A DNA stretch of 64,000 nt, from contig CM106585.1 of the NCBI GenBank assembly GCA_048013815.1, positions 3,596,001 through 3,660,000 of the forward strand. The letters run 5' to 3'. Position 1 is the stretch's first letter; every line of letters starts with the position of its first letter. Origin of the DNA: Setoptus koraiensis (Eukaryota; Arthropoda). The notes under the pieces were generated by a model that was not told the origin of the DNA, did no database searches, and saw only the letters and a program-made list of their open reading frames with translations. Position numbers and translations under genes: made by a program. Below, piece by piece: positions 14,201-26,869 of the stretch.

Positions 14201-14744
14201 TCTAACAAATATAAATAGTTGCACATGAATGACCGCTAAACGTAGTTTATTTGTTTCCGTTGCACTTTTGACCACTAACCGCCAATAACTGATAGCTAAT
14301 CACTACTATCTGCCACAATCTTATTAGCGTTATTAATTGTTATTGTCTGCTTTATAACTAATAACCAAACTAATTGTTTAAGTTGTTATGTTTCAAGCAA
14401 CACACATACACACAAACCATAAATCACAAACTTGGTGAAATTACAAACTTTTCCATTCATTCAGCTGTCATGTCTATCTGATGCTATTGTTTTGTCTCGT
14501 TTGGTGTCCATGTATGCAAACAATCGACTTGCATTCACGTGCTTGCAAACTTACCTTAGTTTTGTTGCTGGTTGTTCGCTGATCATTGATAGTGATTCTT
14601 TTCAAGTCGAACAGCTTTGATTCTTGTTGGCGTCTCTAGCACGACGGTTCGGGACGTTAGAACAACTATTATCATATTTTGGAAAAAAATTGAAAAACTT
14701 TTCACTTGCGACTAACAATTAAATCTTGCGTTTTGCTACCAAAG
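8215..14744. other. gene-poor region
   Basis: No supported gene. Contents include GACA repeats (about 8924-8935), GAGAGT repeats (about 9000-9055), an AT-rich partly palindromic stretch (10266-10306), a 10-bp minisatellite (12741-12810), (CA)n at 12519-12540 and (TTG)n at 12828-12852. Open frames of 139-205 codons at 10673-11290 and 11449-11868 have no recognisable domain, and overlapping frames on the opposite strand are of similar length. Confidence 0.5.
12741..12810. repeat. 10-bp minisatellite
   Basis: Seven consecutive 10-bp units vary around GCTATGTGTC (GCCATTTGTC, GCTATGGGTC, GCTATGCGTC). The units are contiguous without spacers, so this is a tandem repeat and not a CRISPR array. Confidence 0.85.
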
Positions 14745-14750
14745 TTTATT
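14745..14750 (-). promoter_or_regulatory. candidate poly(A) signal for HP1
   Basis: AATAAA on the minus strand, 349 nt past the HP1 stop codon. It gives a plausible 3' UTR, but no transcript evidence is available. Confidence 0.35.
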
Positions 14751-15099
14751 AGTATTATTATTATTATTATCAAATAATCATAGTCGTGTAGTATAAGTCT
14801 AAGTATTGGATGGAATCACATGTTTAACTAACAATAGCAGATAGAGAATGATTTAACTCTTTCAAATCACAACAAATACACACACATACAACTCGTAAGT
14901 AGCTCAACTGAAATGAATATCCAACATCTAGCTGGTGCGCACAATCAGCTCCATTGCGAGCCCTGGTTAGCTCGCGAATGCGCAAGCGCCATGTCCAACT
15001 AAATGTCCATAGCTCCCTTTCTCTTTCTCGTGCTCTTTTTACCACTTTCTCACTGATTGCGCCGAGCGCGCTGAGATCTCGAGTGAAATTTTCCTTCTT

Positions 15100-15837
15100 T
15101 CACATGTCGCCCTGTTCCATACCAAAAGTGCTCATGGCGTCGTCCTCTTCGCTTGCGTTCCACATAACCCGCTCCTCGAAGAAATTTATCACTAGTTGAG
15201 GGCAAGCAAATCTTGCGATGTTGGCGGTGATGAGATCTGCTTTGTCCATATTTTTCCATTTGATCAAAAACTGCAACTGCCCCTCCGATTGCGTTGCTCC
15301 AATGATTCGCTCGGGCACATGAGCTGGAGCAACATCGCGAAACAGAACGGTCTTTGTTGGAGTTGTTTGTTTTTTTGTCGATCCAAAACCACTAGACCTA
15401 GTGCTTTTGGCGGACTTTGTGGGCACACTTTTAGCTTGGCCATTTAAGGATTTTTTCCTCGTTTTTGGCGGTGTTTCCAGTTTAACATCGTCATCATCAG
15501 CCGTGGCGTTGGCATCATAAGTCTCATTGAATGCCTTTATCAGTTCGGGACAATCGAGATTAGATTCAGGCTCCCATGTGTTAGCGTCGTCTGAGTATCC
15601 TTTCCAGCGGAGAAAATACGTATATTCTTTCAGTGTATCGCTCCATTTTTTATCTAGGATAGACTCAACAACGTACTCATTTGTTGCAATGTCTTCGTCG
15701 TCGTCATCATCCACATCTGGGCCTGTAGTGATGTCTTCATCGTCTTTGTCCTCGTCACTAGGTACAACGACTTCTTCCACTTGTTCCTTCTCCACTTTGT
15801 TGGTTTTTCGTTTTTTTGTTTGCTTTCTGGCGCCCAT
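15100..15837 (-). CDS. HP1: heterochromatin protein 1 (chromobox)
   Basis: A single-exon frame of 245 aa with the complete HP1 layout. After an acidic, basic-tipped N-terminus there is a chromodomain at residues 54-105. Y55, W78 and Y81 fall where HP1 proteins form the aromatic cage that binds methylated H3K9. A Lys/Ser/Thr-rich hinge (about 115-165) follows, then a chromoshadow domain at about 174-228. That domain ends with the FFEERVMW stretch, which in HP1 lies at the dimer and PxVxL-partner surface. The expected role is nuclear: reading H3K9 methylation, dimerising and recruiting silencing factors. The length is close to insect HP1a/b paralogues; which paralogue this is cannot be told. 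The start is the first in-frame ATG. The gene has no intron within the CDS and is divergent from NDUFAF7, 883 nt away. HP1 identity is very secure. Confidence 0.95.
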   Translation of the reverse strand: MGARKQTKKRKTNKVEKEQVEEVVVPSDEDKDDEDITTGPDVDDDDDEDIATNEYVVESILDKKWSDTLKEYTYFLRWKGYSDDANTWEPESNLDCPELIKAFNETYDANATADDDDVKLETPPKTRKKSLNGQAKSVPTKSAKSTRSSGFGSTKKQTTPTKTVLFRDVAPAHVPERIIGATQSEGQLQFLIKWKNMDKADLITANIARFACPQLVINFFEERVMWNASEEDDAMSTFGMEQGDM

Positions 15838-16720
15838 TTTGTTTTGTGAGTGTTGCTGTTGTCGTTGTTACTATCTGATGTGCTGCTGTTGTTGTTGTTG
15901 ATGTTGCCGCTGAGCTGTATTTGCCTGGTGCAGATTACAGATGGTGCGATAGTATTATAACTAATAAATATGATGATATTAACTGATGATATTACTTGTA
16001 GCCAACTGTAGTGGTAACAATGTGGTTAGCGGATAAGTTGCGGATAAATGCAACAGCGCAGTGTGTTGACACAACAAGAAAAATCACCCTGGCGCATCAG
16101 CTGGCACATGCGTTGCACTACGAGATTTTCGCACGTTCGACTGGGTGTGCCAGTGCTGTGGGCACAGTGCTGTCGTCAGACGCACCGGTGATCGTGACTG
16201 CGCCCACTTTGCTGCTTTGTTTCAATAATCGCGCTTAGTGGCGCGCCTAAACACAGCATCGTGTTGCATGCAATATGTGCTTCAATTGCATCGCGCCAGA
16301 TGACGCTATCGAACGTGCAACGCCTGGAACACGAGACACACCACCACGATGAGGCAGCATTGCGTTTATTATTATAGTATGCTGCACAAACTGTTGGTGC
16401 GGTGTATAAATAATAAAACTGCGCTTCAAGTAAACAATTGTTGTTGTTTGCATAACCATACGATAGATCACGGCAAACATAACGATGGCGTTGCTAGTGC
16501 TGCCGCGTTAGTAGCAAACACATCACACAATCACGTAATCGTCGATTACCATTAACGTTGTTATCGTATCGCGTATCATTATCACAGTTAATTATCATTA
16601 GTTAATTAATTAATTGATTGGCTCCAATTTACCTTAAAGTGAAGCAGGCATCCTGACGGGCACACAGACAAACAGACAGCAAGCGACACAGTGAGAGGGC
16701 AGCGGAGCTAGAACAAAAAC
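15838..16720. promoter_or_regulatory. shared divergent intergenic region
   Basis: The 883 nt between the start codons of HP1 (minus) and NDUFAF7 (plus) must contain both 5' UTRs and probably both promoters. No well-placed TATA box is seen for either gene; a TATAAATAAT at about 16404 is over 300 nt from the NDUFAF7 start. The HP1-proximal end carries (TTG)-rich sequence. A broad, TATA-less bidirectional promoter is an inference from the layout. Confidence 0.45.
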
Positions 16721-17917
16721 ATGAACAACATACTGGCAAACGTTCGCAGCAGACTTGTGAATATCATACAAGCACGTGGAGAGCCCCTAACAGTGGCAGA
16801 ATACATGAAGATAGTGCTGACCAATTCAGACAATGGCTTTTACATGAACAAGGACGTATTTGGCACCAAGGGCCACTTTACTACAAACCCGGAAATCAGT
16901 CAGATATTTGGCGAAATTTGTGGCGTGTGGATCATAAACGAATGGCAGCGATTTAAATGTCCAAAACCGCTGCGAATCGTTGAATTGGGCCCTGGCAGAG
17001 GCACGCTCATGTCAGATATTGCACGCACATTAAATCAATTTAGACAATCTAGAGAGGTGGCCTCGTTGCATCTTGTTGAGGTGTCGCCATTTCTAACACA
17101 AATACAAGAACAAACACTTTGCGGCACTACTAGTCTCATAGGTAGAAACGACAGCAATCGCTCAGATCATAACTCTATCACCAAAAATGGCCTACCTGTA
17201 ACATGGTACAGGAGCCTCAGCGAGCTGGACGCACTACCTAGCGGATTCACTGCTTTTATAGCTCATGAATTCTTTGATGCTTTACCCATACACAAGTTTG
17301 TTCGCGATCCCAATAATAACAGAGCCTGGCGAGAGCTATTAGTGGATTATGATAAAAATCATCAATTACGCTTTGCGCTAGCTAGACAGCCAACAACAGC
17401 TAGTAGACTGCTAACTGAACCATACGCCCACAGCCAATTGGAACATTTAGAGGTGTGTCCGGAGGCCGGCCTCCATGTTGAGAACATTATGAAACGTTTG
17501 AATAGTAAAAACAGTGGCTGTATGCTTATGTGCGATTATGGCTATGAGGACGATAAACTACAAACAGACCGAGACACTTTCAGAGGATTCAGAGAACACC
17601 AACAATGGCCACCGCTCACCGATCCGGGCACTGCCGATTTGACGGCCGATGTTGACTTTGGCTATTTGAAACGAGTTGCCCAAGATCAAGCCACCATCTT
17701 TGGTCCAGTATCTCAGGCCAGATTCTTGTTGAAATGTGGCCTGGAACAACGATTAAATCAGCTACTGCAAAATGCTGACAACGAGGAGAGAGAAAATTTA
17801 AAATCTGGAGTCAAGATGATGGTCGATGACATGGGTGAACGATTCAAGTTTATGGCACTGTTCCCGAAAGGTGCCGAATCCCTATTCAAGAACAATCCAC
17901 CTGCCGGATTTGATTAG
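16721..17917 (+). CDS. NDUFAF7: NDUFAF7, complex I assembly arginine methyltransferase
   Basis: A 398-aa single-exon frame covering the whole MidA/NDUFAF7 family (SAM-dependent methyltransferase, Pfam Methyltransf_28). Visible landmarks are NGFYMNKDVFGTKGHFTTNPEIS-like sequence near residues 38-60, the SAM-binding motif ELGPGRGT at 88-95, the strand LVEVSP at 118-123 and the family signature AHEFFDALPIHKF at 181-193. In animals this enzyme works in the mitochondrial matrix, where it dimethylates an arginine of NDUFS2 early in complex I assembly. The N-terminus (MNNILANVRSRLVNII) is short but Arg-bearing and amphipathic, compatible with a minimal targeting sequence. An in-frame TAG at 16709-16711 rules out simple upstream extension, although a separate 5' exon is possible. 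It converges with the tenectin-like gene; only 117 nt separate the two stop codons. Confidence 0.93.
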   Translation: MNNILANVRSRLVNIIQARGEPLTVAEYMKIVLTNSDNGFYMNKDVFGTKGHFTTNPEISQIFGEICGVWIINEWQRFKCPKPLRIVELGPGRGTLMSDIARTLNQFRQSREVASLHLVEVSPFLTQIQEQTLCGTTSLIGRNDSNRSDHNSITKNGLPVTWYRSLSELDALPSGFTAFIAHEFFDALPIHKFVRDPNNNRAWRELLVDYDKNHQLRFALARQPTTASRLLTEPYAHSQLEHLEVCPEAGLHVENIMKRLNSKNSGCMLMCDYGYEDDKLQTDRDTFRGFREHQQWPPLTDPGTADLTADVDFGYLKRVAQDQATIFGPVSQARFLLKCGLEQRLNQLLQNADNEERENLKSGVKMMVDDMGERFKFMALFPKGAESLFKNNPPAGFD

Positions 17918-18034
17918 TGAATGTGATTAAATGATATTATTGTTTTCATTTTTTTTTATATATATTAATACCATCATTTATATATAGATATATACATATT
18001 TTATATATATTGTACCATTGTTTCGTAGATCGGA

Positions 18035-21000
18035 CTATTCGCAATTGTTATGGCAATCAACTCCCAAGGTGTTGCAAATACATTTTTTGCATTTATCGCT
18101 CAACTCGTCAATAGTCTGTCCTACATTATAGAGGCGTCCGTAGATGTTGCAACCTGTTATGTTGAAAGTGGATGATAAGTAAAAAATTAGTAAATTAAAG
18201 GGACCGGCGGATCTTTGTTAGATGATTGGTTATTAATTTCACAGCATAGTTTAGGCATGGTTTATAAACAAACTTCTCTAATTACCTGAACCTCCTAATG
18301 GGTCGTACGGGATGGCTTCGTCAGAATTGTGGGCCTGAGAGGTCGTTGCAATAACGACGTTCGTTGTTGGACTGGCCGTTGTAGTTGTGGTAGTAGTAGT
18401 TGTGGTGGATGTTGATAGGGGCGTTGAGAACATTATCGGTTCTGTGACGGGTACGCTGCTGGTAATCCTTTCGTCAGCTCTAACGACAACTGTCGATCCA
18501 ATTGTCGCGTCGTCCGGTTGACCTCTTTGATTTCCTGGCTGCATTGTGCTGCTAACGGAAGTGTGGTCCGTGGTTTGGTCATTCAACTGATTGAAATTGC
18601 TTGTTGTTGACGACAGAGATATTAATTCTGATTTTGGCTGCATGGTTTGTTTGTCTGTCTCTAATTGATGATGATCATTCATTGTTGATGATGGTAGTGT
18701 TGTTGTGGTGGCGGCTGATACATCAGGCGTTGTGGCTTGAGTAGAGGGCATGGGTGTCATCAAGTGTTGCTGATGATGATTGGGATTTGTGACAGGTGCT
18801 GCTATTGGCCTGAATCCATCAGTTTGTCGAATGTTTGACGACGACGAGGAAGAAGGGATACTATTGAGCGCTTGTGGTCTTGAATTTGAATTAATTGACT
18901 CAAACAGTACCCTGCTAGTATCTTGTTTATTTTCTGTTTTGTGATGTGCATCAGCTCTCATTATGTCATCGTCAGGATGACTACTTATGGTATGTTGATG
19001 TTGATGGTGGTTGCTTGTTGAGGATGGTATCGGAGATTGTTCATTGTCGTGATTGGCAACTATAATTGGCAATTTTAAATCTTGTGGCGGATCCATTATC
19101 ACTGGCACCAATTGAGAGGATTGTACAACTGGCTGATTGCTGTTAATTTGTCGATTATTGTTTGGTGTTACATTCAATGTTAACGGTGGCTCTACATTGT
19201 GTATGCCTCCAACTATACGATTGGTTGGTTGTTGTTGGTGATTGACATTAATCAGAGGAGGCGCCAGTGAGGTAGATACCGGCTTAGGTACGAGGGGGCC
19301 AGTATGTTGAATTCGCGGAGACCATTGATTTCTTGGACTTTGTGCCAGAAGCTGATTATTAAGGGAATGCTGTTGCTGTTGTTGATTTTGTGGTTGCGGT
19401 TGTGGTTGTGGTTGGGCCTGGGGCTGTAGTTGGTGTTGGTGTTGTTGTTGTTGGCCCAATTGTTGGGAGCCGTATTGGAATGGACGCTGTAGTACCAAGG
19501 ATAACAAGTCGTTGTTGTTTGTCACCGGGTTTTGTCTAAACGCGGACATTGGTACATGCTTCTGTATTTGCACTAATGATCCAATTTGGGGACTGTTTAC
19601 CATGCCATTGAATGGCTTTTGCTGATTGAATATTGGATTGAAATTGGCATTATTTATTGGTGCCATCATTTGACTAGGATTTGTGTATATTTGGTTGGGC
19701 TTGAAGCGAAGATGTTTGGGTAGATTGTTTGATGCCGGATTAGAATTGGCATGCAAATTGAATTGATTATAATGATTGGCTTGTTGGTGTTGTGTTGCTG
19801 CCAGAAAGTCGTTCATTTTGATAGGGACAGCAATTGGCAAGCCATTGGATAGAGAATGGCGTTGATTGTTGTTATTGTTGTTGGCGAACATATTGGCGGG
19901 CCTCTGATGCTGAGACAGTTGCTGGTTGACTGGAGCCAATTGAGACTGCTGGCCTGGAGCCAATTGAGACTGCTGGCCTGGCATGCCGTTAATTGCCAAC
20001 AATTGCTGCTGGCTGTTTAGAGCAACATTGTTGCCAACTGCCGATGACGATGGTCGCCGATGCTGGTCTTGCGATTGTTGTTTCTGTAGCTCAGACTCAA
20101 TTGTTTGCTGTCCACGTGTTGAATGTTGTACGGGAAAATGTACCTGATTTGATCCGTTTGCTGGTTGTTGCTGTTGTTTGTCACGTTGATTGCTGCTAAT
20201 TGCATTTTTGTTCAACGAATGATCAGATAATGGTGTTACCTTTAATGCATTCACCTCGCTCAATGTATTCTCTTCGATACTGTGATCAATGGTTGCCAAC
20301 ACTTTAGTCAAATTAGATGCTCCAGTTGAGGGAGGCTGCGGGGCCGACAGCATGACGCTTGGTGCATTCGCGCTTTTGGCATTCACTTCCGTCGGAGGGG
20401 TCACAGGCGAGGCGATGTTGTTTGCTTGCATCGGCTCTGGCTTCTTTTCGTTGGCAAGCAGTATCGTTGGAGATTCCGACGACACAATTTGTAATTGATC
20501 ATTTGTCACACCTGACGGAATGGTTGTCGATGATTCAACGGCTGATGCAGACACATTGGTCTGTTGTTGTTGTTGTTGTTGCTGCTGCTGCTGATATATG
20601 ATGTTGCCACAGGTGTATTCGGGACAACATTTGCCCTCTTGTCTGTTTGCGATACAATTGACTTGGTCAGTGGGCTTGGGTGGGCATGTCAGTGTTTGAC
20701 ATTTTTCCTCGCCAAAGAAACAGAAACAACGGAGGCACGGGTCCTGTTTGTCAATCTTTTCGCCTTGTTTGTACGTTTTAGAGCCGTCAAAACTGACGCA
20801 AACAGGCCTGTTCTGTTTGTCACTATTATTGTCGTTGTCTATGTTATTCACTATCCTTGGTTCGTGAATTCTCCTGATATTTGATTGATCCTGCGAATTT
20901 GCAACTATGAGGCTAGAGCTACTTGGCACTGATTGGGCCGATTGCATCGGATCCTCTTGACGCTCACTGGTATGTTTTGTCTCTTTTGTTGCACTAGAGT

Positions 21001-22095
21001 GGGCCACATTATCTGCAGCCGATGACGTTGACGGAGCCGATGCGGCAACCGGATGCCATGTTTCACCTGTATTAGAGGCGCCACTGTGGTCACTCTGCTG
21101 ATCTGAAATGATATGCTTCGCTGTGGCCTTGTTGTTGTCGAGTGGTGCACTGTCCACATTTGCTCCATTAAATGTTGAAAGCTGCTCGCTAGCGGATTGC
21201 GGGCTGACCGGTAGGCGATCGCGACTAGTGTCACCGTCCTCTTCCAGCTCATCACCGTTGTGCTGGCCCGGGATGGACATGCCAAATCGTTGCATGAAAC
21301 TAGCCGAGTTACCCACCGATTTGGCGCTAGATTCTCTCACGTTGGTGCTCATGGCCGCAGGCGAGCTACTCACTGTGAATATGTCCAAATCGATGGGTGT
21401 CATAGAGGTGACCAATTCTACAGGTTGTTGTTGTTTGGCTGCCAATTGTTTTGTTTGCTCGATGGCCGGATCATAGGGCGAAAACATAAGCTTATTTGTA
21501 GAGCTGATTGGTTTTACATTGGTTGCGTCATCGAGTCGTTTGGCCTGGTCACTTCTGTGATATTCGCTGGTGGGTTTATTCAATTGTTGTTGTGTTTGGG
21601 TTAGTTTCTGGTTGTTTGTTTGTTCCACCGAGGCATGATTGTCGTTGGCGTTGGCGTTGTTGTCGACAAGATTGCCTATGATGCGATTCAACACAGAATT
21701 AGCTAGCTCTGTTGGTGGCGTCGACTCGGCGCCCACTGTAGTTGCAGCATAATTTTGCTCCGTTGAGCTGCCAGTCAAACGTTGAGGAATCAATCGCTGA
21801 CCAAACGATTTCATCCATGACAAAGCGCCACCTAGATTCTGGACCCATTTCGATCGTTCGCCGTCCACCAAACCAATTGGAGTGCCTGTTGTGGGCTGAC
21901 CCGGCCATGGCGCCGGTGTCTCTGTGACCCCAAACGATTGGCCAGTGTTGCCAGTAGTGCTGGCGGTCACCTGTGGGGCCGCATCGGTGAGCGGTGAGGC
22001 CTGGCTATTGTCCTCGGTGGCTGATGTTCTATGTCCGTTAGACAGATTGGCACTTCGCTGGTTGTTGATGGAATGTCTGCGCTGATAATAGACTC

Positions 22096-22135
<40 letters not shown>

Positions 22136-25100
22136 ACTATTTTGCAGGCCATTGATAATATTGATGCTGTTGTCATTGAGTATGGCCGCATTTCTGTAAG
22201 CGGATCCGTTAGATTCGTCATCGAACTCAACCAAACCGGCCGACGATCCACCAATCTGGCCATTGTTTGTTGGCAACGATCTGGTAACAGTTGAGCCAAC
22301 TCGACTGACCGTTAGCAAACTGTTGTTGTTACTGTGCGGTACCTGTTGCTGTCCGTTTGTTGTTGCAGAACTAGCAGCAGGATTAGCGGGCACCAACTGG
22401 TCGGTGGCGCCGGGTCCGTTATTGTCCAGGTAATCGATGTGGCCAATGTCGACAGCGTTAGAGGCCGTGGTTGTTGTTGCCGTGGGAAGGTAGCCACTGT
22501 TGCTGCCACTGTGATTGTCATTGTCTGGTTGTATTGTGCGTTCGCGCTGTTCACCAAACGCCTGGCTTGACGTTGCCCCAACAATGGCCGGCTGGCCGGA
22601 TGGAAATTGTCTAGCTGAGAAGAGATTGTCCAAGGAATTGTCAACAATTATATTGCGCGTTGGGGTGCTTGTTGTAGTTGCTGCGTCATTGTTGACGTTG
22701 CTAGTGTAAATTGGAATAAATTGATTTAGTTGGGCCCTCTCATGATTTGCACTGTTGTTGCCTATTGTCAGAATGGTCGCTGTTGGATAGGCGCCATTGA
22801 TGGTGTTGGCCAGTGTCGCTGTCTTGTTGTGCTGCTGCATTGCTTGTTTAAATGTCGCCTGTTGAGCCTGAGCCATTGTGGTTGCGTAATGCACCGATGA
22901 TTCATTGAGCCGTTGTTTGCTGTTGTTGTCGCTGTTGTTGTTGTCGCTGTCGTTGCTGTTGTCGTTCATAGTGGGCACGGTGGGTGTTGTGGTTCGCATC
23001 ATCGGAGCGGTCACCTCGTAATCGCGCCTCGGTTCAGTGTTTACAAGGGACAAATTCAAATTAATTAACTGGTCAGGTGCTGAATAAACCGGCGCCGGCT
23101 GTTCATTGGCGAGCTGGCTCTTTCTCACCAGACCATTGATAAATGTGTCAACAATCTGGTGATGCTGCTGCTGCTGTCTCAAGGCTGCGGCCTCTTGGTC
23201 AGTGTCGCCCGAATCGCCTGCATCTGCCCTAGTTGCGCGGCCCGCCGCCGCCGCCCCATTGCCGATAATGGCGCTGGCCGTTGTTGTTGTGGTTGCATTA
23301 TGGTCGTCTGGCATTATTGTTTGCTGATGATCAATGTCAGAAACAAGCTCGTAAATGGAGCCCTGACCCAATGGGGCCAGTTCGGCGTTGACGGCTCTAT
23401 TTCGGCTGATTTGTGAGTTGCCTGCCGACGTGGTCACGTAGCCACTGTTGGCCGGCAGTGCATTGTCGCAAGACTCGCCATTGGCACTGTTGCACTGAGT
23501 GGTGCCCTCAAATGAATTCAATTTCAAGTTGTTCAAGTTGCCGTAATGCTGCTGCTGACCCCCCGTTGTGGGCGCCTGGTTGTTGGCTTGCACAGGTAAA
23601 CCGAACTCGTCTAAGGGCGGCTGAGCCATCGATGTTTGCAATGCGTTCACTTGGTCGCGATATTTTTTTATGGCCTCGTTGATGCTTCGCGTCGATTGAT
23701 TGTGCGGATCTAAAATGCCCACTCTGTTGTTTTCTCTCTCTGTGTCGTCTTCCGTTTCTTTGGCTCTTTGGCTTGACGCGTTGCTTGACTGGCGGCTGGT
23801 GAGAGGCGGACAATCGTACCGAATGGGACAACAATGGCCCTCTGGTATGATGGGCGTACAATTGTGTTTCTCTTGCAAATTGCACACTATTGTCTTGCAT
23901 TCTTTCATGCCGTCCGATCCACAATAACAATGTTTGCAATTCTCCATGGTGGGTATTTGTTCGCCAACTGTAAATATGCGACCATCATCGTTACAAGTGC
24001 TAATTGGGGTCACCATTGGCCCCAGTTTATTCATGGGCTCCAAGAACGACTTGTCGTCTGTGGCACTGTTGCCCGTTCCATTGGAGTGTTGACCTGTTGA
24101 TGTTGTCGTTGCTCGCCTGTTGTTGGTGTTGTTTTTGTTGCTGTTATTTCTGGCTTGGTTGTTGTTGTTGCTGTTTCTGTTGCTGGCCTGGCTAGAGCTT
24201 GCCGTCCGCTGTACGTTGCTGTTACTATCACGCTTGTCGTTGCTAGCGGTCGAGTTTGTGGTTGTTTGTTTTTGGTTGTCATTGTTGTCGCTTGCACTGT
24301 CGCCAGTGTCACTGTTGTCCGATTCGCCGCCGCCGCTGTCGGTGCCCTCTTCCGATTCGCCGTCGCCATCGTCGCCGTTACTTGATTTGTTTGTATTGTC
24401 CGCCGAATCGCTGTAGTCCGCGGGCGATTCCTCGCGCGACTCGGGCGCGCTAGTAGCGTTGTTCTTAGAGGAGCTTTCCGCTGATCGTTGCGCCATCGAG
24501 CTAACTGATGGCGGTGTTGTGGTGCTTGTCGTGTTGCGTGTTGCGGGTGCCGGTGTTGTTGTTGTCGTTGTTGTTGTGCTAGTCGTTGATGTGCTGCGGT
24601 GTTCGCTGTCTTTCAAATATTGCAATTGATCCGTCAATTGTGCCACCAGAGACGAATGGCTCAACATGTTGTTGCTGTTGTTGTTGTAAGCTCTCAATGC
24701 GCCACTTGTTGTTCCAATGGCTGCAGACGATGACGGCGACGAGTCACACGAGTAACTTGTCGGACAGCAAGCATACTCGTTGCTGTATTGCGGAGTGCAA
24801 CCGGAAATAGACAAATGACACTTTGGCCTGATACACATCATCTTTTGCCTGATGCAATAACAGTACTGACAATATTCTTTCGGTTCAAGAATAACCGCTG
24901 AACCTTCCACATACACTGAGCCGTTTATCATGCACGCTTCAGGGTGACAGCAGGGTGATTGGATCAGATTGATTAGATTTTAATTAATTAATTTATGAGT
25001 TAGAATGAGTTAGACTTGCATGGTGCGTGGTGCATTTGTGTTGGCAAATTTTCCTTTTCAAGATTAATTAAGCTCGATTCAATGACACGAGTGAGTCAGC

Positions 25101-26669
25101 TCACGCCAGCGTATGATTGATATGATACTCACCACCCTTCAGATCTATTCCTTCGGACTCTAAATGTGGCCTCTGGGCATGCAGCATGTCCACTAGAGCG
25201 TCAAAGATGGCCGCATGCTTATTGTTGGTGTTGGTTTGTTGCTGCTGTTGCGACAACTGCTGCTGCTGCTGTTGCGGATGATTGTTGCTTGCATGGGCCG
25301 GATTTGAGCTTATCAACAACAACGAATCTGGCCCTGTCATGGGTCGAATCAGATCGCTGTTCGCTGGTGCTGTTGTCACTGTTGTCGGAATTGACAAATC
25401 CAGCGCATTATTAACGCTGTCTTGTTGCTGGCTATTATATGACATACCATTCATTGAGTTAGACGACAAAGTGGTCACAACAACCTGATCCGATGAGGCA
25501 GGCGCATAGAATGGCGGACCGTTGTGTAACGGATTGTTGTTGTTGTTGTTGTTGTTGTTGTTTGCCGATGACGGCTGTACTTTGACCATTATGGTTTGAT
25601 CGTCCTTTTTAGTGACCACTAACCTGCCCGGCTGATTATTATTCTGATTCAACTGTTGCTGCTGATTACCATTGTGCACTAATGTAACAGTTGCGGGCGA
25701 TGTCATTTGCTGCAACTGCGGCAACGGAGTAGTTATAATCATTGTGGTGTCATCTAATGAATTAACTTGATTATTATTGTTATTGTTATTATTATTGCTG
25801 TTGCTGTTGTTGTTGTTGTTGTTGTTGTCCAATGTGCTGTAGTCGAGCTCGGTTAAATTACTTACCGTTGGCTGACATTTAACAGTCGGACAACATTGAT
25901 TGGGCTCTCTGATTGTTTGGCATATTTGTTGTTCTAGTTGATTGCCGTTGCTCAATAGCATCTTCTTCTGTGCTTCTTGCGACAAAATAGGGGGACAAAC
26001 ACGAAGAAAACATTGCAAAACAGCTCGCCGACATGTACAATTAAGACAAGGCTGATCAGTGGGCACCTGTTGACCATTTTTGAACCGTTTACCGCGATAC
26101 AAACAGGTGAAGTGGTCTGAATCAGCAAGCAAGTCAGTGCAGTGGAAAGTGTGACAACAACGGTAGTACAGGTAACAGCGGTTAGACTAATAATTGACAG
26201 TGATTAACTTATCATAGTATTTGAATTGGCGAATATTATTTAATTGCGCTTTAATTATGAGCTTGCGACTTGGTGAGTGTGACGCACTAATTGTGATGGT
26301 TCAACGATAATCGATTTATGACTAATGATTTCTATCTCAGTCAGAAATAATCAGCTCTATCAGCTGGGCCCGGCACTCTTTATACTTACTTGGTTGCTGC
26401 AATAGACGCTGCCTACTCAGTAGAGCCTCGAGGAGGCCAGCCCGACCGGAAGCGCTAGGGTCCAATATTTGATTGAGTGGGGTGGTCACTGAGGCATATA
26501 GCGACGATTGTGAGCCAGATTGATCGTCGTTGGTGCTGGTGCTAAATGAGTAGTCACTGGCTCTGTTAGGCTCTGGTTTTGATTGTTGCTGGTGTGAGGA
26601 ATTGGCTGATACGAGTAAAAGGCAGTAGTAAGTTATGAGCAAAATTTGTAAACCACTGTGCTTAATCAT
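18035..26669 (-). CDS. Tnc: tenectin-like secreted mucin with VWC domains
   Basis: Four exons joined by phase-consistent GT-AG junctions: 26669-26390, 26116-25133, 24936-18286 and 18153-18035. Together they encode 2,677 aa; introns are 273, 196 and 132 nt. Residues 1-22 (MIKHSGLQILLITYYCLLLV...) are a signal peptide. VWC-type cysteine modules lie at about 98-174, 423-485, 736-797 and 1801-1864, each ending in a CCP...C pattern. A short C-terminal module at 2640-2677 retains C, CxxCxC, C and C and ends at the stop codon. The rest is Ser/Thr/Pro/Asn/Gln-rich, mucin-like sequence with Gln and Asn runs. Five VWC modules in a mucin-like secreted protein of about 2,700 aa match the design of Drosophila tenectin, an apical extracellular matrix protein and integrin ligand. 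I see no RGD. Tenectin is the best assignment; another VWC matrix protein is possible. An upstream in-frame ATG at 26786 would bury the signal peptide, so it was not chosen. Confidence 0.75.
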
Positions 26670-26837
26670 TTTGTTTGCGTTATAAATATATTTTAATTTG
26701 TCACTGTATTTGTTTCTGATATTGATAGATGATTTATTTGTTGTTGTTGTCGATGCAACTGATGGTACTGCAACCACGCAATCCATGGTTGTGTCCAGCT
26801 AACTGTTGACCGTATGCTGTTGTAGCTATTGTTGTCG

Positions 26838-26869
<32 letters not shown>

